The notes below the pieces were generated by a model. It worked only from the letters and a program-made list of their open reading frames with translations, did not search any database and was not told the DNA's origin. Shown one piece after another: positions 14,866-26,599 of a stretch of 64,000 nucleotides of DNA. The stretch lies in contig CAXKVR010000173.1 in the NCBI GenBank assembly GCA_964058845.1, forward strand, positions 50,667 through 114,666, read 5' to 3'. This stretch comes from Carex sylvatica (lineage: Eukaryota > Streptophyta > Magnoliopsida > Poales > Cyperaceae). A program made the position numbers and the translations under genes. Each line of letters begins with the position of its first letter. Position 1 is the stretch's first letter.

Positions 14866-15726
14866 GGAATTAAGTCGTTGTACAGTGAGAAGTGAGGACA
14901 CGAAGAACCGATCAGTGAAGAGAGGCTGTGGAAATCTGTATAAGTATCACATCTTTAGAATCAGGGATCGATGAGGTTTACAGATCGAAGTTAAAATTGA
15001 ATTCAAAATTCACGATCAGCCAGACGGGGGAGAGAAAATGAGGAGAGAAATCGAGAAGGAAAATCGCCTCAGGAAGAAAAAATCAGATCGGAAAGGAAGG
15101 TTTTTAAGCCACGCCTAAAGCTTCTTTAGTAACGACAATAATTTGAATGAAATGGTGAAGAAAAATAGAAAGGAAATGGTGTCATCAAGTAAAAAATCTG
15201 ATCGGAAAAGAAGGTTTCAAAAATAAAATTAAAAAAGGAAATAGACAATCGGATAAAGAAAATTTTATATACACGAATTTGATTTGTCGTTAGAAAGTGA
15301 AGATCATATTCTATTAAAAATAGTTGAATCGGAAGTTAGATAAGAGCTGTAGACAAATGATAGTCAAAACGTGATGGACAGGAATTTTTAAAAAAATTAT
15401 ACCTTAATAAAATTATGGCGCCCGTCCTGTTTCTTTTGTTAAAGTTATGCTTGTAATTTTCTTGTATGCTTTCTTACATGGGCTGAGTAGCCAGCCCGTT
15501 TGTTGGCCCAAGTATCAAATTAATTGATGTTGTAGGTCTGCACAGGCTGAGAGATTGTCCCCCTTAACTAATTATCTCAACAATCGCAATTATAAAACGC
15601 GGGAATAACTAACAACTATGAAGAGGCATAGTAAAAAAAGTGGACCGGCTGTCTCCGCGTACATTTTGTTCATCATCACCAAATTGGACCGAGACAACAT
15701 GATATCTCATCCTAAGAAATTTTAAT
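14866..15726. other. GA-rich leader-like DNA and intergenic sequence
   Basis: 14866-15110 is rich in AATCGGAAGGAAATCG-type words typical of a plant 5' leader on the minus strand. The words AAAATCAGATCGGAAA and AAAAATCTGATCGGAAA recur at about 15083 and 15188. The rest, up to the MITE at 15727, shows no gene. Confidence 0.4.
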
Positions 15727-16199
15727 CAGGGCAAGAAAATATCTAATTGAATTTAAATAATTTATTAAATTTAAATTCATTAACTAATTAAGTGTTTGAT
15801 AAAAAAAAATAATATTTTGACTTATATTTTTTAATACTTTGATTTAGTAGTTTGAAAAAAAACCGTGGGGCTAAACCCGGTACGGTCCGTCCGTGTTTGT
15901 TGCTTGACTCGACCGTGCCCGTGCCCCGGGTATGCACGGATATATGGGTACGGGTTTGAAATTGGTCGGACCCGGTTTTTAGAGCAAAAATCCATGGGAA
16001 CCCAGACCAAATTACTCCCGTGCCCGTCCGGACCGGTCTGTGAGGCCGTGCCTGTGAGCCCGTGACCCCTTTTTTTTGGTTTTTTTTTTTTAAATTCAAA
16101 TTTTAAACCCCATTTGAATTCCTCCCAACCCTACCCGGCCCCATACTCGATTTGAACCGTTTTTTTTTTCAGTTTTTTTTTTTAAAATTCAAATTTCAA

Positions 16200-16330
16200 T
16201 CCCTTCAAACAAAACTCTATAAATAAACCCCCACTCCTAACAAATTTTTACATATCTATCTCAATATTTTCATCTCTCATTTTCTCAATCTCAATCTCAA
16301 TCTCAATCTCAATATTTTCATTATTCTTCA
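16200..16330 (+). promoter_or_regulatory. Probable promoter/leader of hAT transposase copy 1
   Basis: CTCTATAAATAAACCCC (about 16216-16232) is a good plant TATA box. A leader with TCAATC repeated several times (about 16280-16312) follows. The same order is seen in the hAT at 9615. Confidence 0.5.
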
Positions 16331-16639
16331 ATTTTAATTTTATTGTTAAAAAAAATATAGTTGTTAATTTAATTTATTTTACAAATATGTAAACGCAAAC
16401 GGAATTACGAAGGTATTCTCGAAGATTTTTCCGCGAGATTAAATGTTAGATTTAGTTTCATGTTACATTAAATTTTATTAGATTAAATTTTGCTAGATTA
16501 AATTTTGTTAGATTGAAATATTGAATGTTAGATTTATTTTTGTAAAGTAATTTAAAATTTAAATTTGATGTTAGATTTATTTTTGTAGAGAAATTTAGAA
16601 TTTAAATTGAATGTTACATTTAGTTTATGTTACATTTAT

Positions 16640-17930
16640 TTTTTTGAATATGTTAATTAGATTTATTTTTGAATATGTTAGATTTTATTTTTTAAATTCG
16701 GCTTTATTTTTAATAGGTTAAAAAATATGTTAGATTTATTTTTTGAATATGTTTAGTAATTAGATTTATTTTTGAATAGGTTAGATTTTATTTTTCAAAT
16801 TCGGATTTATTTTTAATAGGTTAAAAATTATGTTAGATTTATTTATTGAATATGTTTAGTAATTAGATTTATTTTTTAATAGGTTAGATTTTATTTTCAA
16901 ATTCGAATTTATTTTTAATAGGTTAAAAAAATATGTTAGATTTATTTTTTGAATATATTTAGTAATTAGATTTATTTTTGAATAGGTTAGATTTTATTTT
17001 TTAAATTCAGATTTATTTGTAATGAGTTAAATAAATAGGTTAGATTTATTTTTTGAATATGTTAAGTAATTAGATTTATTTTTGAATAGGTTAGATTTTA
17101 TTTTTCAAATTCGGATTTATTTTTAATAGGTAAAAAATATATGTTAGATTTATTTTTTGAATATGTTTAGTAATTATATTTATTTTTAAATATGTTAGAT
17201 TTTATTTTTCAAATTTGTATTTATTTTTAATAGGTTTAAAAAATATGTTAGATTTATTTTTTGAATATGTTTAGTAATTAGATTTATTTTTGAATAGGTT
17301 AGATTTTATTTTTTAAAATCGGATTTATTTTTAATGGGTTAAATAAATAGGTTAGATTTATTTTTTGAATATGTTAAGTTATTAGATTTATTTTTGAATA
17401 GGTTAGATTTTTTTTTTCAAATTCGGATTTAGTTTTAATAGGTTATAAAAATAGGTTAGATTCATTTTTCTGAATATGTGAAGTAATTAGATTTGTTTTG
17501 AATATGTTAGATTTTATTTTTAAAATTCGGATTTATTTTTAATAGGTTATAAAAATATGTTAGATTTAGTTTTGTGAATATGTTAAGTAATTTATGTTTA
17601 TATTTTAATATGTTAGATTTTATTTTTAAAATTCGGATTTATTTTTAATAGGTTATAAAAATAGGTTAGATTTAGTTTTGTGAATATGTTAAGTAATTTA
17701 TGTTTATTTTTTAATATGTTAGATTTTATTTTTGAAATTCGAATTTATTTTTAATAGGTTATAAAAATAGGTTAGATTTAGTTTTTGAATATGTTAAGTA
17801 ATTATATTTATTTTTGAATACGTTAGATTTTATTTTTCAAATTCAGATTTATTTTTAATAGGTTATAAAAATAGGTTAGATTTAGTTTTGTGAATATGTT
17901 AAGTAATTTATGTTTATTATTTTGAGAAGG
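16640..17930. repeat. ~93-106-bp tandem array in the composite hAT
   Basis: Units of roughly 93-106 bp built on TTAGATTTTATTTTTCAAAT, CGGATTTATTTTTAATAGG and GAATATGTTTAGTAATTAG repeat about a dozen times, with starts at 16789, 16882, 16985 and 17089 as examples. The array ends just before the transposase start. It is an expanded version of the array in the hAT at 9615. Confidence 0.85.
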
Positions 17931-17938
17931 TTTAAAAA

Positions 17939-20486
17939 ATGACAACTCCTCATCGCGACTCAGGGAAAGATTTTGCAATGAGATTGTCGACCGATATTTT
18001 TGACCTCGATATGCCACATCGTAATTATCCACAAAATTATCAACATAATTATCTTGATAGTTCCTCCCAAATGGCACTACCTAATTATCCACAAAATTAT
18101 CCACAAAATTATCGAAGAAGGGACCAAATGCTATAAACAAATTATGAACACCCCTCCATATGCGTGCACCGTATTATACTTCAAACGACCCAAACATGTA
18201 TAATCCACAAGAAACACATCAACCGACACCACCGTATGCATATGGAGGCACTTCTTCTATAGCATCGAGTCAATTCACGGACATTGCCCTTATAGGAGGT
18301 ACTCATTCGATAAGTGTCCCTGAAATTCAAGAAGAAGATGTCCCTCCTTCAACAAGTGTCCCCCTACAAGAATTAGTAGAAAAGAAGGCTAAAAGATGGC
18401 CCGAATACAATCAGCCGTGGTTGAGATACTATGATTGGACAAGAGATGGGGAGGGCACTATGTAATATCTACAATGTAAGGTAAAAAATTGCAAGAAACT
18501 GAGTTTTGAGTATAAAAACATATTGGTATGACTAGTTTTAAGAGACATGCCGAAATGCAAGAAAAAAAGGATCAACAACCAAGTGAAAATGCTGGACCGA
18601 GACAAATCCAAACTCTTGTGAACGCGAATGGTACCAGAACCAACACAAAATTCAATGAATAAAAAATACTTAGTGAATTGGCTCGGTATATTACCCATAA
18701 AGAACAATCAATAAGTATGGGTGGTTGCCTGAGTTTTGTCCGGTTGGTCATTCGGGGGTGTGGTCAACCAATGTACAAGAGGATCCATCATAGAAAGATG
18801 GTTAGTGAAATAAAAAACCAGTTTATAATTACAAAAAATGAGCTACGAGCTACATTTGCATACCAAAAATAATAGGGTCTCAATTACCTCCGATATATGG
18901 ACTGTCGGTAAATATGAACTCGGGTACTCTTGTATTACCAAGCATTGGATGGATCATAATTGGGTATTACAAAAGAGGGTATTAAGTTTTTGAGTGTTGG
19001 AATCTCCACACACTACAAATATAATTTTCAAATCTATTATTGAGGTTTTAGAAGAGTATAACCTTAAGAGTGATATGGGTAACAATATTTTTTCTATCTC
19101 ATTCGATAATGCTAGCAATAATAGCTTCCATTGAGATTTTTAAATGGTAACTAAATCCGATTATGAAATGGGGTAATGTTTCACCAAAAGTGTGCTTGTC
19201 ACATTCTTAACCTCGTCGTGAAGGCCGGTCTTAAAACAAAAGCCGTAAACCTATTGATAATTAAATTTAAAAATGCTCTCAGCCACATTATTTCAAGCCA
19301 AGAAAGAAAATAACGGTTTACGAGATTATGTGTCAATGCCGGATTGAGCAAGTTGAGAGTACCTTGAGATATAGATACCCGTTGAAACTCTATCTATAGG
19401 ATATTAAACCGATGCCTTCCTTACAAAGCTATCATAGGGGAGGCTTTGAGAGGCTCCACCCCCGATGGAATGGTATTGGATCTCACCAGCGGAGAATGGG
19501 AGCAACTAGAAAGGCTTAAAGAATTCCTAGGAACATTTTTTGACGCAACCGTCCAACTATCCTGCTTGTACTCACCGACGCCATTTCAGTTGCTCAAACA
19601 TCTCTATAACATTTCCAAGGTGTATTGTAATTTGGAACAAGCTGAAACCCACGATAAATCTCTCACGCCGATCGTAAATGCCATGAAATAAAAATTTCTA
19701 AAATATTGGAAAGATGTACCCCTCCTGGCCATTATTACAAACTGCCTCAACCCGACATACAAGAAGTATTACATGATCAAAGTAGTTGAAAGGTACAAAG
19801 ATAATCTATATTTAGATAAAATCGGGGTGAATACATACGTGAATTCAAAGTTCGATGAGATGTTTACCATATACAACTCAAGAATTAGTGACAATCAGAA
19901 CTCGTCTTCGTCCCGTGCCAGCCTAGGTTTTAATATAAATATGTGTATTTTTAATCTTTATTATTTTTTAATATATACATTATTTGTCCGCTAATTTTTT
20001 TTAAATTTTTAATAGTTTCACTTCTAGGAGCACTAGTGGTGGATTGTTAACAGATTTCCAGTCGGAGAGCGAAATGCACACATCCACAAATGAGTTATTG
20101 AGCTATATGTCGATGCTCAACGAAAATGAAGATATTGACATCATTGTGTGGTGGAGGAGGCATGAATGATCTATCCAACGCTAGCAATGATGGCCCGCGA
20201 TGTATTTGCCGTACCCGTGTCAACCGTCCCTTCCGAAAGTTATTTTAGATCAGCGAATATGATCCTCTCCGATAAACGCAGTAAGTTGAATGCACATGTC
20301 TTTGAGAGACTTGTGTGCTTGAAAGGTTGGATTGATGCTGAAAATCGCAAGCAACATCTGCCTCAACAAGCATCATCACCCGAAGTTTACACTGAAGAAA
20401 GCGGTACCAAGGTGCGGCACGAGGCTAATTCGGATTCAGACAGTGCGGAAGAGAGCGAACAATGGTATAAGAATGCGAACTTCTAG
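17939..20486 (+). pseudogene. hAT transposase copy 1 (BED finger to dimerisation domain), broken
   Basis: The start ATGACAACTCCTCATCGC follows the array. The N-terminus is low-complexity, with repeated NYPQNY units, then YTSNDPNMYNPQETHQ. A BED-type zinc finger follows (PWLRYYDW..YLQCKVKNCKK..FKRHAEMQEKK). The central region is full of stops. 19446-19691 and 19773-19994 give the catalytic part (LSCLYSPTPFQLLKHLYN), and 20166-20486 the dimerisation domain (VPSESYFRSANMILSDKRS, VCLKGWI). The stop before YLQC is TAA where copy 2 has CAA (Gln). Several frameshifts are also present, so it is not functional. Confidence 0.85.
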
Positions 20487-21720
20487 ATAGGTAGTGTCGG
20501 TATAAATTTCTAACCTCTTTTAATCTTTATGGTTATTTTTTTAATTATAAATTTCTAAACATTTCAATTAGTTCTTAAATTATTCATTTTAAAGAAAAAT
20601 TACTAACAAAAAAAAAGTTAGAACTCTGCCTATGTTATTTTACATAGCCGGTCCTAAGCCTGGAATAAAGGAGGAGGATATCTTTTATTTTTTAATCTAT
20701 TATTTTAAAATAAGAGCTTAGTTATTTTTAAAGTAATTGATTTAAAATATTTTTGATTTATATTTTATTATAATAAAAATTATTGAGTTCAAAAATAAAT
20801 ATAATTACTTATATTTCAAATGGAGAGTGAACAAATAAATCCAAATTTTTATAGGTTATAAAAATAGGTTATAAGTTATAACCTATTTTAAACAAATAGA
20901 ATTTACAATGTCAAATGAATTTTAATAGGTATGAATTTGGATTAATAATTTATTGATTTTCAAAGAAAAAAAAACAGAAAAAAAAGAAAACAGGAAAAAA
21001 AACAGAATAAAAAACAGAGATTTAAAAATGTTAGATCTATTTTGAATATGTTAGATTTATTTTTAAACAGAGATTTATTTTAAAAATATTAAATTTATTT
21101 TTAAAAAACAGAAATTAAAAACATAATAAAAAACATAATAAAAAACAGAAAAAAAAATATGATGTTTGAACTTTGCAAAAAATTCAGCTTCTCTGCAAAG
21201 GCCAAAACAGCCTATTCTAGCAAGGAACAGAGGACGAAACAACATATTTTTATCTGTTTTTAATTTATGTTTTTACTTCTATTTTTCAAATTTGGATTTA
21301 TTTTTAATAGGTTAAAAAAATAGGTTAGATTTATTTTTTGAATATGTTAAGTAATTAGATTTATTTTTGAATAGGTTAGATTTTATTTTTCAAATTCGTA
21401 TTTATTATTAATAGGTTAAAAAAATATGTTAGATTTATTTTTTGAATATGTTAAGTAATTAAATTTATTTTTTAATGTTAGATTCATTTTTAAATAAGTT
21501 AGATTTATTTTTTCATATGGTAGATTTATGTTAGATTTATTTTTTCATATGTTAATTTTATCCGAATTCAAATGTAATATGTTAGATTTATGTTAAGTAA
21601 TTAGATTTATTTTTGAATATGTTATATTTTATTTTTTTAAATTTGAATTTATTTTTAATAAGTTAAATAAATATGTTAGATTTATTTTTTGTATATGTTA
21701 AGTAATTTATATTTTTTTAA
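20487..21720. other. 3' region of transposase copy 1 merging into the 5' array of copy 2
   Basis: 20487-20700 matches the post-stop sequence of the other copies (TAGTGTCGGTATAAATTTCT and TATGTTATTTTACATAGCCG occur after each transposase). An AAAAACAG-rich tract then joins at about 21000-21020 to TTAGATTTATTTTT units of the 5' array, which continue to about 21720 (period ~100 bp, about four units). The GC-rich end expected after copy 1 and the GC-rich start expected before copy 2 are both missing. Junction-point similarity (A-rich AAACAGA) suggests recombination there. Confidence 0.65.
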
Positions 21721-21732
21721 TAGATTTAAAAA

Positions 21733-22229
21733 ATGACAACTCATCGCAAATCGGTGGAAGAAGACATCGCGAGAATGTCAGCCGATATTTTATCCACAAA
21801 ATTATCCACAAAATTATCCACATAATTATCTTAATAGTTCCTCCCAAATGACACCACCTAATTATCCACAAAATTATCAAAGAAGGGACCAAATGCTACA
21901 AACAAATTATCAACAACCCTCCCAAATGAGTGCACCGTATTATACTTCAAACAATCCAAACATATTTATTCTACAAGAAACACATCAACTAACACCAACA
22001 CATGCATATGGAGGCACTTCTTCTATAACATCGAGTCAATTCACGTCCACTATAAAAGGTACTCCTTCTACAAGTGTCTCTGAAGTTCAAGAGGTTGATG
22101 TCCCTCCTTTGACAAGTGTCCCCCCATAAGAACCAGCAGAAAAAAAGACTAAAAGAGCTCCCGAATAAAATCAGTGGTGGATTAAGTATTATATGCTGAC
22201 ACTCCTAGAGGATGGCACTCTGCAATATC
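21733..22229 (+). pseudogene. hAT transposase copy 2, N-terminal part (5' of the LTR insertion)
   Basis: It starts ATGACAACTCATCGC, parallel to copy 1, with the same NYPQNYQRRDQML and YGGTSSI(T)SSQF segments in three frames and several stops. It ends within the BED finger at TGCAATATC, exactly where the LTR element begins. The frame resumes at 29815. The target duplication ATATC of the LTR insertion lies inside this codon run. Confidence 0.8.
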
Positions 22230-23692
22230 TGTTCATACAAAAGTATGCACAAAGTTTCAGTACAGCAAGCTGTACATTTTAACCTTGGTTACACCTTCCG
22301 AGTCAGATTACAAGTGTACAATCTCATCGAGCAGTATATTCAGGGTATCGACCCACATGATGGTTCAATTCTTAACTGGACAATTACTCAGATTAATTAG
22401 GTACTAGAAGTGAGAAAAGATTGATTTGGTTTGTTTAAGTTCCTAAATTCAATGATTAAATAACAGAAGTAAAGTTTGGTTTTTAATCAGATATAAAAGG
22501 TATTTCCAGGATTTCAGATTTCATCTTTCACTCTGCCTCTCAGCACCATTCACGCGACCCGCTTCCTTTCAAAAGTGACCTGTGTGACGCGACTCGTGTG
22601 AGCATCGAGTAAGTTAAGCATGCTTTGTTTCTGTGTCGATTTCTTGTGTAAGGCTCTACTGATCGTACCTAATATTCTTAAATCTCAACTCTCGTTTATC
22701 GACTTAATGAACTTGGTAACGAAACTGTAATTTCACCTTCTTAGATTTCTAACCCTAAACTTGCGTTTTATTGGTATTCAACCTAAGTTACTTGTTTGAT
22801 TTACTAAAGGCATCTATTATCTTGTGATAAATAGAAAGGTTCACCTTACGGTTACTATTTGGTCTTCAGGACCTACCTCAAATACTTGGTCTGGTTGAAA
22901 GAAACATCAAGGCCAAAATACTAGAAGAGATGCTATAGACGTCTAACAGTAGACAATCAAGAATCATTCAATCAATTTCAACCAAACAATTAAAATAATA
23001 CTCAAAATAAATAAACACAAATATTCAACAAAGATTCAAACATGCATAACAAAGCATAGTTTCGGACTATATCTTCACCCTAAAAACTAAGAAATCTATT
23101 CAGACATAAGTAAAAATAAAGGAAAACAATTGATAAGAAGATTGTTCATGACAAAATCCGAAGAACAAAGAAGATCCGTGAAGAAACTTTCGTCTTCTCG
23201 CTTCTCAACTTCGTCTCCAAGCTAGCCGTCAAGTACAAACCCTCAGAATCTCTCCCTTTTGCTCAAGAGGTGTGTAGAAAGTAGAATGCCATCTCTGTTG
23301 CCAGAAATTCCCTCTTATAATCGCCCAATGACAAACCTTCCTTCATTGAAGATTTGTTTCCAACTTAGTTATATTTTCGAATTAGTTTGACGCGACCCGC
23401 GTCAGGTGTGATGCGATCCGCGTGCTTGTGTCTCTCATGTGAGTGATGAGAGTCACGTCTGTGGTCAATTCAGGGTAGGGCGCGACCCGCGTCAGGTATG
23501 ATGCGACCCGCGTTAGGAGTTGATGAATTAGCCATCTTCCCTGATTTTGCCTGTTTTATGCAAAATAAGAATACAAATGCAGCGGTACCACATTCTACAG
23601 ATATTCAATGAAATAGACGCAACTTGGTTGTTTAAAACACAGGTTTTGGTACAGAAATTGGTCAGGATTATAGGTCCGATAATGAGACATCA
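22230..23692 (-). repeat. 3' LTR of the Ty3/gypsy element (1463 bp)
   Basis: Direct repeat of 28363-29814, with scattered substitutions, many of them transitions, and a few small indels. It begins TGTTCATACAAAAGTATGC and ends AATGAGACATCA. It contains several copies of a CpG-rich motif (GACGCGACCCGCGTCAGGTG-like) near 22552-22590 and 23388-23515. Confidence 0.95.
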
Positions 23693-23712
23693 AATTTCCC
23701 CAAGCTTAAATC
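23693..23712 (-). promoter_or_regulatory. Polypurine tract of the LTR element
   Basis: On the minus strand AAGCTTGGGGAAATT abuts the 3' LTR. This is the usual site where plus-strand DNA synthesis starts, and the AAGCTTGGGGA form is common in plant Tat/Athila relatives. Confidence 0.7.
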
Positions 23713-24337
23713 TTGCTTGTCCTCAAGCAAAGACCCAAACTTAGGTACCGAGTTGGACTCTAATCTTACCTAAATGAAGTTTAAGTTATAAATGTGAAAA
23801 TTTATATGAGCTGCTTTAATCATGAACCCCGAGAATCTTTTTGGTGTGATTTGGGCCCCCCTTGATCAATTTTTCTCTGATTCACCCCACAAAATTAACT
23901 AATCAAACTTTGAATTCTGAAATGTTTTCAATATTTGCAATGCTAATTACCTGAATTGATTTATATTTCATTCTTTTACTATGTCTTCATTTGTGGTGAT
24001 CTTTTCATTTTTGTTTTACCCCAACCCCCTCCCCCCCGCAAACTTGTAACAAGCTTAGGTCAGAAAGTCACGGACTTCGTGTGTTGATATATGCAAATGC
24101 TTTCTTTCTTTCTCTCTATCTCTTTTTTAGTTTAGGAGACGAGCTCAAAGGCGTCCTGTAGGACTTATTGCCAGTACTCTTATTTTCTCCATCTTTTTAT
24201 TTTATTTTTATTTATTTATTTTTGCATATATCATGAATACACACATTCTCTGGTATTCTTTCATACCAACGAATATCCCAATCTTTCTTTTACTTTAAAT
24301 CCCCAATTCCCTAATTTGAAAGACAGAGTTCAGTTTG

Positions 24338-24371
<34 letters not shown>

Positions 24372-24600
24372 TCAAAACAATTCAAGTTCTCATTATTGCA
24401 AGTTCTCAAAACAATCTTATCATAGGTAGTTTTATAGTCAACCATGGGGTTAGTTCCAATTGATTCTAGGTTATTTTAATCATAATCAAAAAATTTCACT
24501 AAAGTCCCTAATGCAAACAGTCATGCAAATTTTTCACCTACAGATGCAAATAAATATGACCTAATAAAAGTAAACATGTCCTAAATTATAAAAGTCTCCC
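23713..24600. other. Non-coding 3' internal region of the LTR element
   Basis: No reverse transcriptase, RNase H or integrase motifs can be read here. It contains a pyrimidine-rich stretch (23870-24300) and a (TA)n run at about 24341-24367. The missing pol genes must have been lost between this region and about 24870. Confidence 0.6.
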
Positions 24601-24869
24601 CCCAAGCTTAGTCCGAGCAATTTCCTTAATGCTTCAAGACTGAAAGATAGAGAAAAGTAAAAACTCGAGGGTAAGAAAAACATACCTGATCAATCATCAG
24701 ATGGGTCAAGCCACCAAGAAAAACTCGAGGGTACTTAGAATCTGACCTAAGCTTCTTCTTTTGCTGATAGGTCAGGGTGTTGGGTATCACCCCAAAAGAC
24801 AGGTAGTTTGTGATTTCTGCGAACCAAGGGAACGATTGGTTGGACACACGACCCACATAGTTTGTCATG

Positions 24870-25716
24870 CGAGTCGCATCCTGCCGAGTGCAGGTCGCGT
24901 CCTGCAGAGTGCGGGTTTGTCATTCTTGTCATTCTTCACCACTGTCGCGCCTCCCTTCTTCGGCACCACATGGATAGGGCTCACCCATTCGCTATCAAAA
25001 ATCGAGTAGATAATACCTGCATCAAGAAGTTTAACAATTTATTTTTTCACTACCTTTTTCAGATTTGGATTAAGCCATCGCTGGTGTTCAATAGTTGGCT
25101 TGTGATCATCTTCAAGAAAAATCCTATGCGAACAGATAGACGAGTTGATTCCTTTCAAGTCCTTGATTGAATACCCGATTGTGCCTTTGTGAATCTTCAG
25201 CTTCTCCAGAAGTTTGGCAGTTTGATCGGGGTTTAAATCTGCATTTACAATCACATGAAAAGAGTTATCTGGACCGAGGAATTCATACCTGAGATTGGTT
25301 GGAAGAGGCTTAAGTTCAGGAATTAGAGCCTCTGTCTGAGCTCTGACACAGTCCGCGTTGGTGTCATGCAACTTCCTTCCTCTGGTCACCAGACTTTCAG
25401 ACAGTGGGACGCGACTCACGTCAGATTCATGCGGCTTACGTCGAAGTTTTTCCAGATCATCTGTGTGCATATCTGCTGCACAAATTGATTCCAATGCGTC
25501 CGTTTCAACCTGCAACTCAAATAAATAGTCAGCATGTTCATTCATATTCTCATTAATTTGTGTAAGAAAGTAGTCCTCTACCAGACCGGTTAGGTAATCT
25601 TCGATCGCATCTACTTGAAAACAAGATTCAGATGGTGAAGGATACTTCATGGCGCGATCAATTTGGAATCGTACCTTTTCATCTCCTATGTTCAAGGTTA
25701 GTGTTCCTTGAAACAC
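24870..25716 (-). pseudogene. Start of reverse transcriptase with the linker after the protease
   Basis: The minus strand reads FQGTLTLNIGDEKVRFQID and MKYPSPSESCFQVDAIEDYL, a typical Athila/Tat linker. Then comes the entry to reverse transcriptase: LRYEFLGPDNSFHVIVNADL, GTIGYSIKDLKGI, HRIFLEDDHKPTIEHQR, a stop, and DAGIIYSI..WVSPIHVVPKKGG. The catalytic FADD/YVDD block never appears. Sequence after the VPKKGG motif is unrelated, so the polymerase is truncated after about its first fifth. Confidence 0.85.
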
Positions 25717-25769
25717 ATCAATTATTGCACCTGCAGTTCTAAAAAAAAGATCATCCTAGAATGATGGGG

Positions 25770-26540
25770 ACTTTCTTATCCTCTTCCATTTCCATAACAA
25801 CAAAAATCAACAGGTACATAGAATTTACCAACCTGAACTGGTACATCCTCCACTATGCCAAGTGGAAGTTTTACCGAGGAGTCTGCTAGCTGTAAGGTCA
25901 TTCGTGTAGGTCTGAGCTCACCTACTCCCATTCTATCAAAGATGGTGCGTGGCATGAGACTCACGCTGGCTCCCAAGTTGCATAGAGTTTTCTTGATCAT
26001 GGCTTTCCCTATAGTGCAAGGAATATAAAACTTACTGGGGTCTTTTAGTTTGGGAGGTAGCTCACTGCTCAGAATGGCACTGCAATATTCTGTCAATTTA
26101 ACTGTCTCTTGCTCCCCAAAGCCTCGCTTATTGGATAAGATGTCATTCAGGAACTTGGCGTAGGTGGGCATTTCGGTCAAGGCTTCAGTGAATGAAATGG
26201 TGATGTGCAATTGCTTGAGAACATTACAAAATTTGGTGAATTGCGAATTCGATCTGGTCTCAGCTAGTCTCTGTGAGAAGGGGACATGTGGCTGGTATGG
26301 TGATGGCTTCTCGGTCCCTTGCGGTTTCTGACCCCCAGCTTCTTTCGATGCGGGTCGCATGTTGGTGATGCGAGGTGAGTCCTCAGGATTCGCAACTCTC
26401 TCCGCGGGTCGAGTGGGATTGATGTGACTGGAATTTTCTTCTTCAGAGGGTGACGCGGGGCGCGTTGAGATGATACGGCTCGCGTCAGGTGTGCTCTGGG
26501 TTATTGGGGGTGGCTGGTCCTTCATACTTGGTCCCACTTC
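25770..26540 (-). pseudogene. Aspartic protease region of the LTR element, catalytic Asp changed
   Basis: The frame 26537-25776 carries a linker (FCNVLKQLHITISFTEALTE, then MPTYAKFLNDIL) and the retroviral-type protease core with GKAMIKKTLCNLGASVSLMP and TLQLADSSVKLPLGIVEDV. In related plant elements the core reads CDLGASVSLMP. Here Asp is Asn (GAC to AAC), which removes the catalytic residue. The N-terminal part (about 26340-26537) is Pro/Arg-rich and is encoded by copies of the same CpG-rich motif found in the LTRs. Confidence 0.85.
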
Positions 26541-26599
26541 TTAGTTTAACAGCCTTGGCTTCTCCTCTAGGGTTAACCTCTGGTTGGCTGGGTAGCCTT

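Noticed and set aside
15845..21020. Copy 1 as an independent complete hAT element
   Set aside because: Its right GC-rich terminus and inverted end are missing near 21000. The only matching right end is at 31468.
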